Source: Myxococcales bacterium
Lineage (GTDB): Bacteria; Myxococcota; Myxococcia; Myxococcales; Anaeromyxobacteraceae
Assembly: GCA_021806645.1 (NCBI GenBank)
Contig: JAJZQX010000010.1
Location: 62,001-126,000, forward strand
Direction of reading: 5' to 3'
Length of the DNA: 64,000 bases
A program made the position numbers and the translations under genes. Of this stretch, positions 1 through 6,734 are shown in pieces; positions within the stretch are counted from its first letter, which is position 1, and every line of letters starts with the position of its first letter. The notes beneath the pieces are model-generated. The model saw only the letters and a program-made list of their open reading frames with translations. It did no database searches and had not been told where the DNA came from.

Positions 1-1727
1 TCGGCCAGCCGGACCTGTCCGGGCGGCACGCTCCAGGCCTGGGCCATGGCGTCCTGGATCCGCCGCTTCACGCCGGCGCAGGCGGCGATGGCGGCGTTGC
101 CGGCCATGAAGGTGATGCGAGACGAATAGGCCCCCAGGTCGACCGGGGTGAGGTCGGTGTCGGCGGTCACCACCCGGATCGAGTCGAGTGCCACGCCGAG
201 CTCCTCGGCCACGATGTAGGCCAGCACCGAATCGCAGCCCTGGCCGATGTCGCTCACCCCGGCGAAGACCGTGACCCGGCCGGAGCGGTCCACCTTGAGC
301 TGCACCGCCGACTGCGGCATCTCGTTGGGGTAGATGGGGTAGTTGGTCCCGGAGATGTAGGTGGAGCCGGCCACCCCGACGCCGCGGCCGAAGGGCAACT
401 GCCGGAACTTCTCCTTCCAGCCGCTGGCCCGCTCCACGCCGGCCAGGCACTCGAGGAAGCCGTTGGAGGTCACCCGGAACTCGTTGACGGTGCGGGTGTC
501 GGCGCCGAGGACGTTGCGCCGGCGCAGCTCGATGGGGTCGAGGGCGACGCGCTCGGCCAGCATGTCGAGGGCGCACTCGAAGGCGAAGCGGGGCTGGACC
601 GATCCGTGGCCACGCTTGGGGCCACAGGAGGGCTTGTTGGTGAAGACGCGCGTCGAGTCGAACTCGTAGGCGGGGAGCCGGTAGGGCGCGCCGAGGAGCT
701 GCCCCGAGTAGTAGGTGGTCACCAGGCCGAAGGAGGAATGGGCGCCGCCGTCGATCAGGATCCGCGCCTTGACCGCGGTGAGCATGCCGTCGCGCCTGGC
801 CCCGACCTGGTAGGTCATCAGCATGGGATGGCGGCCGCGGTGCGCGGCGAAGACCTCCTCACGCGTGTAGAGGATCTTCACGGGCCGGCCGGTGAGGCAG
901 GAGAGCTTGGCCACCGCGAACTCGAGGTCGAAGGGCTCGCTCTTGCCTCCGAAGCCGCCGCCGACCGCCGGCTGGATCACCCGGATGCGGTCAATGGGGA
1001 GCTCGAGGACGCGGCTCAGCTCGCGGTGGAGGTAGTGCGGCACCTGGGTGCTGGAGTGGACGGTGAGGATCCCGTCGGCGCCGAGGTCGCCCACCGCGCA
1101 GTGCGGTTCGATGGCGGCGTGGGTCGAGCCGGCGTGGAACCAGGTGTCCTCCACCACCACCTCGGCCCCGGCCAGCCCGCCCTCGACGTCGCCGAAGGTG
1201 AGGCGGACCTGCTTGGAGACGTTCCCCTTCGCGGAGAAGGTGTTCACCTGGTTCTCGGGGTGGGCCAGCGCGTCCTCCACGGTGAGGACCGCCGGCAGCA
1301 CCTGGTAGTCGATCTCGATGAGCGCGAGCGCCGCCTCGGCGGTCCGCTCGTCGTCGGCGGCCACCGCCGCCACCCCGTCGCCGACGTATAGGACCTTGTC
1401 GATGGCCAGCGGGTACTCGTCGCGGGTCCAGGGGATGATGCCGTAGGCGACCGGCAGGTCGCGCCCGGTGATGACGGCGTGGACGCCGGGGTGGGCCGCC
1501 GCGCGCCGGGTGTCGATGGAGCGGATGCGGGCGTGGGCATGGGGCGAGCGGAGGATCTTGCCGTGGAGGAGCCGCGCCGGCTGCAGGTCGTCGGTGAAGA
1601 TGGACTGGCCGGTGACCTTGCGCCGGCCGTCCACCTTCCTGTTGCGCTTGCCGATCACCGAGAAGGCGGCGCCCTCGCCGCTGCCAGGGCCAGGGCCGGC
1701 CGGCCCGACCGGACGCCGGCCGGTCAC
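1..1727 (-). CDS. hcrA: 4-hydroxybenzoyl-CoA reductase-like molybdopterin subunit (partial, C-terminus beyond window)
   Basis: This is the large, molybdenum-cofactor subunit of a xanthine-oxidase-family enzyme. It most likely removes the phenolic hydroxyl of 4-hydroxybenzoyl-CoA to give benzoyl-CoA. About 575 residues are visible from a GTG start that overlaps the stop of the Fe-S subunit gene. The N-terminal a/b hammerhead domain is followed by cofactor-domain motifs: GGGFGGK near residue 256 and GPKRGHGSVQPRFAFE further on, a block typical of HcrA/HbaC-type proteins. The family is certain. The substrate is inferred from the CoA ligase upstream and the benzoyl-CoA pathway nearby; another aryl-CoA or aldehyde substrate is possible. 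The FAD subunit (HcrB) is not in the window and may lie further left. Confidence 0.85.
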   Translation of the reverse strand, partial: MTGRRPVGPAGPGPGSGEGAAFSVIGKRNRKVDGRRKVTGQSIFTDDLQPARLLHGKILRSPHAHARIRSIDTRRAAAHPGVHAVITGRDLPVAYGIIPWTRDEYPLAIDKVLYVGDGVAAVAADDERTAEAALALIEIDYQVLPAVLTVEDALAHPENQVNTFSAKGNVSKQVRLTFGDVEGGLAGAEVVVEDTWFHAGSTHAAIEPHCAVGDLGADGILTVHSSTQVPHYLHRELSRVLELPIDRIRVIQPAVGGGFGGKSEPFDLEFAVAKLSCLTGRPVKILYTREEVFAAHRGRHPMLMTYQVGARRDGMLTAVKARILIDGGAHSSFGLVTTYYSGQLLGAPYRLPAYEFDSTRVFTNKPSCGPKRGHGSVQPRFAFECALDMLAERVALDPIELRRRNVLGADTRTVNEFRVTSNGFLECLAGVERASGWKEKFRQLPFGRGVGVAGSTYISGTNYPIYPNEMPQSAVQLKVDRSGRVTVFAGVSDIGQGCDSVLAYIVAEELGVALDSIRVVTADTDLTPVDLGAYSSRITFMAGNAAIAACAGVKRRIQDAMAQAWSVPPGQVRLA

Positions 1728-2227
1728 GGCTTGCCTCCACCCTTCGGGGCGGCGCGAGCCTGGTGGACCTCGCCGGCGGCCTTCACCACCGCGTCCAGGA
1801 TCTTGGTGTAGCCGGTGCAGCGGCAGAGGTTGCCGGACAGCGCCTCGCGGACGTCCTGGCGGCTCGGCTGGTCGTTCTCCTCTATGAGCGCGCAGGCGCT
1901 CATGAGCATCCCCGGCGTGCAGAAGCCGCACTGGGCGGCCCCCTGCGTGTCGAAGGCCTCCTGGAGCGGATGGAGCCGGCCTGCCTCGGCCAGCCCCTCG
2001 ACCGTGGTCACCCGACGGCCTTCGACGGAGCGAGCCAGGACCAGGCAGGCCAGGACGGCGCGGCCGTCGAGGAGCACGGTGCAGGCGCCGCAGTCGCCCT
2101 TGTCGCAGCCCTGCTTCGAGCCGGTCAGGCCGAGGTCCTGGCGGAGACACTCGAGGAGCGTGGCGCCGGGCTCGACCAACACCTCGACCGGGTCGCCGTT
2201 GACGACGAAGCGAACGCTCTCCTTCAC
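1724..2227 (-). CDS. hcrC: [2Fe-2S] small subunit of 4-hydroxybenzoyl-CoA reductase-like enzyme
   Basis: This 167-residue iron-sulfur subunit passes electrons to or from the molybdenum site of the neighbouring large subunit. The plant-type [2Fe-2S] cluster has cysteines at 41, 46, 49 and 61. The second, helical cluster has cysteines at 100, 103, 135 and 137 (CGFC and CRC motifs). The length is normal for HcrC/CoxS proteins. It starts with GTG and overlaps the upstream ligase gene and the downstream large-subunit gene by four bases each, so the three are translationally coupled. Family membership is certain; the aromatic substrate is inferred from the operon. Confidence 0.9.
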   Translation of the reverse strand: MKESVRFVVNGDPVEVLVEPGATLLECLRQDLGLTGSKQGCDKGDCGACTVLLDGRAVLACLVLARSVEGRRVTTVEGLAEAGRLHPLQEAFDTQGAAQCGFCTPGMLMSACALIEENDQPSRQDVREALSGNLCRCTGYTKILDAVVKAAGEVHQARAAPKGGGKP

Positions 2228-3852
2228 GCGCCCTCCGAGCCCGGACCTGGCGCTCCGCCAGCCGCCGGCTGCTGCGGGCGACCAGCAGCGCCGGCCGCCC
2301 CCGAGGCGTACCGGTCACGGAGCAGCCGGTGCAGGATCTTGCCGGTGGCGGTCCGGGGCATCTCCTCGGCGGCGATGAAGCGGATCTCCCGCGGGCACTT
2401 GTAGCCGGCCAGCTCGCGGCGAGCCAGCGAGGCCAGCGCCGCAGCGGTGGGCGCGGTCCCCGCTCGCGCCACCACCACCGCGGTGACCGCCTCGCCCCAC
2501 TTGGCGTCTGGCAGCCCGATGACCGCCACGTCGCCGACGTCCGGGTGGCTGGCCAGCACCTTCTCCACCTCGGAGGGGTAGACCTTCTCACCGCCGCTGA
2601 TGATCATGTTGCTCCGGCGATCGACCAGCGTGTAGAAGCCGTCGCCGTCGCGCCGGGCCAGGTCGCCGGCGGAGCAGTACCCGTCGCGCAGCGCGCTGGC
2701 GGTCGCCTCGGGGAGGTTCCAGTAGCCGTCGAAGGCGGTCGGCGTCCGGGCCCAGAGCTCTCCGACCTCGCCCTCGGGCACCTCGACGCCGTGGTCGTCG
2801 AGGAGCCGGACCCGGCCGATGCCCAGGATCTCACGGCCGATGGAACCGAGCTTGTCGAACTGCTGCTCGGGGCGCAGCAGCGTCACCAGCCCGGCCTCGG
2901 TCGAGCCGTAGGCCTCGAAGAGCCGAGACGACGGGAAGCAGGACATGATGGCCAGCTTGGTGTCGCGGCGCGCCGGCGCCGAGGAGATGAGGAGCTTGTC
3001 GACGTGGCCGAGGTCGTTCGCGGTGCGGATGGCCTCGGGGAGGTCGAGCATCATGGTGTAGTGGGTGGGGACCAGCGAGGTGAAGCTGATCCGCTCCTCG
3101 GCCAGCACCCGGAGCAGGTGCTCGGGATCGAAGCTCTTGCGATCGTACACGCAGACCTGGGCTCCCAGGTAGGTGAACGCGAAGCCGTAGAAGACCGAGT
3201 TGACGTGGCAGAGCGGCATGACCGCCAGCCCAACGTCGTGGCGGGTGAAGCCGAACTCGATGGCGTTGAGGAGGTAGAAGAGCGCGTAGCTCCGGTGACT
3301 CCGGACCGCACCCTTCGGCCTCCCGGTCGTCCCCGAGGTGTACATCAGCGTCCAGGGGTCCTCGGGGCGGACGATGGCGGCGGGCCGGCGGTCGGCGCCG
3401 GTGGCCAGCAACTCCTCGTAGGCGCGGTAGCCGGCCTCGAGCCGGGCGCCGCCCAGCTGGATCCAGTTGGCGGCGGGGAGTCCAAGGCTGTCGCGCACCG
3501 GTCCCATGGCCTCGACCAGGTCGGCGCCGACGAAGACGGCGGCGGCGCCGCTGTCCTCCACCAGGTAGCGGACCTCCGGGGTGGCCAGCCGGAAGTTGAC
3601 CGGCACGGCCACCATGCCGGACTTGGCGCAGGCGGCGTATAGCTCGAGCCACTCCAGGCGGTTATGGGCGTAGATGGCCACCCGGTCCCCCTGGCAGAGC
3701 CCGAGTCCGGCCAGGGCGTTGGCCAGCCGGTTGGCGCGGGTCTCGTACTGGGCCCAGGTCAAGGAGCGCGCCAGGTCCCTCACCGCCGGCCCATGGGGCT
3801 GGAGCCCGGCGTTGACGGTGATGATCTCGCCGATGTTGAGGAGCTGGTGCAT
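2224..3852 (-). CDS. AMP-forming acyl-CoA synthetase, probably aromatic acid-CoA ligase
   Basis: This ANL-superfamily ligase of 542 residues activates a carboxylic acid through an acyl-adenylate to its CoA thioester. The ATP-binding loop YTSGTTGRPKG is at residues 171-181, and the C-terminal PRTATGK motif near residue 510 carries the catalytic lysine. The last 25 or so residues are a low-complexity Ala/Gly/Pro tail. It sits 15 bp downstream of an activase gene and overlaps hcrC by four bases. Coupling to hydroxybenzoyl-CoA reductase genes suggests 4-hydroxybenzoate or a related aryl acid as substrate. Sequence alone does not fix this; a 2-hydroxyacid such as aryllactate is also possible given the dehydratase genes upstream. 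Confidence 0.85.
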   Translation of the reverse strand: MHQLLNIGEIITVNAGLQPHGPAVRDLARSLTWAQYETRANRLANALAGLGLCQGDRVAIYAHNRLEWLELYAACAKSGMVAVPVNFRLATPEVRYLVEDSGAAAVFVGADLVEAMGPVRDSLGLPAANWIQLGGARLEAGYRAYEELLATGADRRPAAIVRPEDPWTLMYTSGTTGRPKGAVRSHRSYALFYLLNAIEFGFTRHDVGLAVMPLCHVNSVFYGFAFTYLGAQVCVYDRKSFDPEHLLRVLAEERISFTSLVPTHYTMMLDLPEAIRTANDLGHVDKLLISSAPARRDTKLAIMSCFPSSRLFEAYGSTEAGLVTLLRPEQQFDKLGSIGREILGIGRVRLLDDHGVEVPEGEVGELWARTPTAFDGYWNLPEATASALRDGYCSAGDLARRDGDGFYTLVDRRSNMIISGGEKVYPSEVEKVLASHPDVGDVAVIGLPDAKWGEAVTAVVVARAGTAPTAAALASLARRELAGYKCPREIRFIAAEEMPRTATGKILHRLLRDRYASGAAGAAGRPQQPAAGGAPGPGSEGA

Positions 3853-3867
3853 GCGAGTGGCTCGGGC

Positions 3868-4653
3868 TCAGGCGGCGGCGGCGGCGCGGGCGGCGTAGGC
3901 CACGCCCACGGCGCCGATCTCCTGCGCGTACCGCGGCACGATGACCCGGCTGCCGATGGCCTGCTCCAGCAGCTCGACCACCATGTGGTGATGGGCGACG
4001 ACGCCGCCGGTCGCCACCACCGTCCCCTCGACCCGCTCCATCTCCAGCACCCGCTTGACCACCGAGCGATAGGCGGCCCGGGCCAGGTCGGCTGGCCGCT
4101 TTCCCTGGCGGATGAGCCCGAGCACCTCGGTCCCGGTGAAGACGGTGCAGAAGCTCCCCAGCTCGATCTCCTCGCGCGACGCCTGGGCCAGCGCCGGGAG
4201 CGCCCCGATGGGCACGTCGAGCCTGAGCGCCATCTCCTCGAGGAAGCTCCCCGTCCCGGCCGCGCACTTCCGGTTCATCTTGTGCGAGACTCTCCGGCCC
4301 TCCGCGTCCACGGTGATGATCTTGGCGTCCTGCCCGCCGATGTCGATGACGGTGAGTGGACCGGAGACGTACTGGAGGGCGCCCCGGGCGTGGGCGTCCA
4401 GCTCGGTGCGCGAGCTGGTGGCGTCGAGGATGGCGTGGCGGCCGAAGCCGGTGGTCCAGAGGGCGGTGACCGCGGAGCGATCGACGCCGGCGCGCTCCAG
4501 GAGATCGCGGACCACCTGCTCGGCGGCGGCCCGGACGTCGGCTCCGGTACGGACGATGGCCGTGGCCACCACCCGGCCCGCGGCGTCCACCAGGGCCGCC
4601 TTGGTGTTCCAGGAGCCGGAGTCGACCCCGGCGTAGCAGGGGGCGGCGCTCAT
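3868..4653 (-). CDS. BadF/BadG/HgdC-family activase ATPase (261 aa)
   Basis: This ATP-hydrolysing activase delivers low-potential electrons to a 2-hydroxyacyl-CoA dehydratase or benzoyl-CoA reductase partner. It has an ASKHA fold: GVDSGSWNTK near the N-terminus and DIGGQDAK as the second phosphate loop. The cluster-binding cysteines lie in RKCAAGTG and SFCTVF, which in HgdC-type dimers hold a bridging [4Fe-4S] cluster. At 261 residues it matches HgdC rather than the 440-residue BcrA. The ATG start overlaps the stop of the upstream dehydratase gene by four bases. A divergent second activase at 5936 suggests the two form a heterodimer, as BcrA and BcrD do. The acceptor is unknown. Confidence 0.88.
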   Translation of the reverse strand: MSAAPCYAGVDSGSWNTKAALVDAAGRVVATAIVRTGADVRAAAEQVVRDLLERAGVDRSAVTALWTTGFGRHAILDATSSRTELDAHARGALQYVSGPLTVIDIGGQDAKIITVDAEGRRVSHKMNRKCAAGTGSFLEEMALRLDVPIGALPALAQASREEIELGSFCTVFTGTEVLGLIRQGKRPADLARAAYRSVVKRVLEMERVEGTVVATGGVVAHHHMVVELLEQAIGSRVIVPRYAQEIGAVGVAYAARAAAAA

Positions 4654-5927
4654 CCGTGCCCCCCGCCGGCGGTGGCCGGAACCGCGCCTTCCAGCTGCTC
4701 GACGAAGGCCTCGATGTTGGTCCGGGCCTGCTCGTCGGAGAAGCAGCGCAGGTCGTTCAGGTCGCCGTCCAGCACCAGCACCGGGACGTGGGAGGCGCGG
4801 CGGAGCCGCTGGGCGAGGCCGAAGCGGACGTTGGAGTTGTTGGGGCAGGTCCGGGCGTCGTGGAAGACCAGGCCGTCGACCGAGAACTCGTGGGCCATCC
4901 GCTCCAGGTAGCGCTGCTTGGGTCCCTCGGCCCGTGCGATGAAGAGCTCGAGCGAGGCGCGGGCCATGGATCGGAGCGGGTCGCGAGGGTCGAGGGCGTC
5001 GAAGACCCAGCTGTTGCAGTAGGTCGAGGCCACCACGCTGGTTCCCAGGCTGGCGAAGAGCGTGGACAGGTCGCGGAGCCGGCCCCAGATCGGCATCCCG
5101 TCCCAGTAGAGCCGGAAGCGCTCCCGGTGCGGGGCGCCGGCCCCGGCGGTGACGCGCTCCGAGAGCTCGGCCTTGAGGAGCCGGTAGTAGTCGCAGGCCT
5201 CGGCGGTGCCGCGCAGGACCACCGCCGGCCCCATCTGGATGGTGGCGTCGAAGAAGGAGAGGGGCGCGGGCCGGGAGGCCGAGGAGTTCAGGCAGTCGCG
5301 CCACAGGTCGCTGCACGTCCGCGACCGTTCCACCGCCTGCTCCAATGCCGGCGCGTCGAGCCGCCGCCCGGCCACCGCCTCGAGGGCGGGGATCAGCCCC
5401 TCGAGCTGCCGGGTGATGGCCTCGACGTGGGAGTCCTCCACCTCGCCGAGATCGCGGAAGGAGGTGACCCCCACCACCGGGAGGTTCCACTCCCGCCCGT
5501 AGAACTCGAACCAGTCGCGGACCTCCCGGCACTGGTTGGTGCTGTAGAGGAGGAGGTCCGGGCGCGGGGCGCCGGAGAGGCCGTAGCGCGTCAGCGGGCT
5601 CTTCCGGGCCAGGTAGGCGCCGATGTCGCTGGTGAGATAGGAGCAGATGTCCGGGGAGTAGCCGAGGGCGTGGGCCCGGCCCATGACCTCGCCGGCGACG
5701 CGCGAGGCGCCGAGCAGGGCGCCGTGGTTCTCCGGGAAGAAGACCTGGTAGCCGAGGGCCCGGAGCAGCTCGACCGGTCCGACGCTGGTGCACCAGGCCA
5801 CCGGGGCGGACTTCTCACGGGCGGCGCGGTCCACGCCGGTGAAGTGGGCGGCCATCAGCTCCTTGAGCCGGGCCGAGGAGCGGAAGGTGGCCTCGGCGCT
5901 GCGGGACGGACGGTTGACGGTGGGCAT
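4650..5927 (-). CDS. 2-hydroxyacyl-CoA dehydratase / benzoyl-CoA reductase-like subunit with all cluster cysteines
   Basis: This 425-residue protein belongs to the HgdB/FldC/BcrB-C family. Three positions matching the [4Fe-4S] ligands of known dehydratases are present: Cys46 (AWCTSVGPVEL), Cys95 (DICSYLTSDIG) and Cys361 (ARTCPNNS). Another conserved-looking cysteine is at 133 (NQC). It lies between two activase genes, 8 bp from one and overlapping the other by four bases. Its likely partner subunit is the fused protein encoded at 6735-9014, which resembles it along its whole length. It is clearly different from BcrB and BcrC in this window, so it probably acts on another substrate. Whether it reduces an aromatic ring or dehydrates a 2-hydroxyacyl-CoA cannot be told from sequence. 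Confidence 0.85.
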   Translation of the reverse strand: MPTVNRPSRSAEATFRSSARLKELMAAHFTGVDRAAREKSAPVAWCTSVGPVELLRALGYQVFFPENHGALLGASRVAGEVMGRAHALGYSPDICSYLTSDIGAYLARKSPLTRYGLSGAPRPDLLLYSTNQCREVRDWFEFYGREWNLPVVGVTSFRDLGEVEDSHVEAITRQLEGLIPALEAVAGRRLDAPALEQAVERSRTCSDLWRDCLNSSASRPAPLSFFDATIQMGPAVVLRGTAEACDYYRLLKAELSERVTAGAGAPHRERFRLYWDGMPIWGRLRDLSTLFASLGTSVVASTYCNSWVFDALDPRDPLRSMARASLELFIARAEGPKQRYLERMAHEFSVDGLVFHDARTCPNNSNVRFGLAQRLRRASHVPVLVLDGDLNDLRCFSDEQARTNIEAFVEQLEGAVPATAGGGHG

Positions 5928-5935
5928 GGTCCTCC

Positions 5936-6709
5936 TCAGCCGCGGGCCTGGTCGAGCGCGTAGAGGGCGGCGCCGAAGGCGCCGGCCAGGATCGGCTCGG
6001 GAAGGATCTCGACGGAGAGCGCAGAGCGCTCCGCCAGCGCCTTCACCACGCCCGGGAAGTACTCGCACACGCCGCCGGTGATGTAGATGGGGTTCTCCAG
6101 GTGGTCGATCTCGAGGATCCGGTCGGCGATGGAGATCATGCAGCCGAGCGCGATCTCCCCGGCCGTGGATCCCTGGCGGAGCAGCTCGATGACCTCGACC
6201 TCGGAGAAGACCGAGCAGTAGCTCCCCACCGGGGCCGCCTTGGCCGCCGAGGTGGCCAGGTCCATGAGCCGGGTCGGGTGCACGTCGAGGTGGCGGGAGG
6301 CGAACATCAGGAAGGTGCCGATGCCGACCGCGCACTTGCGGACCGACCGGCTCGCGGTGACGGCGCCCCTGGCGTCGACGTGGATGACCTTGGGGTCACG
6401 GCCGCCGATGTCCACCACGGTCATCTCCTTCTTCACGGTGTGCCAGGCGCCGCGGGCGTGGCAGAGGGTCTCGGAGAGCGCCTGGCTGGCGATGGGGACG
6501 CAGGAGGCGGCGAAGCCGGTGGCGCAGACGGCGGCCAGCTGCGCCGCCGGGACCTTCGCTTCCTGGAGGGCGGTGCCGGTCGCCTCCTGGAAGCAGTCCT
6601 GGAAGTAGCCGCGGGTCGGCACCGTGGCCCGGCCCACGATCTTGCCGTCGCCGTCGACGACCACCGTCTTCACGCACTCGGTTCCGAGGTCCACTCCGGC
6701 CACCACCAT
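5936..6709 (-). CDS. Second BadF/BcrD-like activase ATPase (257 aa)
   Basis: This is an ASKHA-type ATPase of the activase family. The first phosphate loop reads GVDLGTECVK, closer to BcrD (GIDVGTGCVK here) than to BcrA. The second is DIGGRDPK. Cluster cysteines are kept in RKCAVGIG and SYCSVF, although the usual CAAGTG motif is altered. It lies 25 bp downstream of the ketopantoate-reductase/dehydratase fusion gene and 8 bp upstream of the second dehydratase subunit. A heterodimer with the 261-residue activase is the simplest reading. The target enzyme is inferred from the operon. Confidence 0.85.
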   Translation of the reverse strand: MVVAGVDLGTECVKTVVVDGDGKIVGRATVPTRGYFQDCFQEATGTALQEAKVPAAQLAAVCATGFAASCVPIASQALSETLCHARGAWHTVKKEMTVVDIGGRDPKVIHVDARGAVTASRSVRKCAVGIGTFLMFASRHLDVHPTRLMDLATSAAKAAPVGSYCSVFSEVEVIELLRQGSTAGEIALGCMISIADRILEIDHLENPIYITGGVCEYFPGVVKALAERSALSVEILPEPILAGAFGAALYALDQARG

Positions 6710-6734
6710 GTTCGACTCCTCGCCTGAAGTCCCG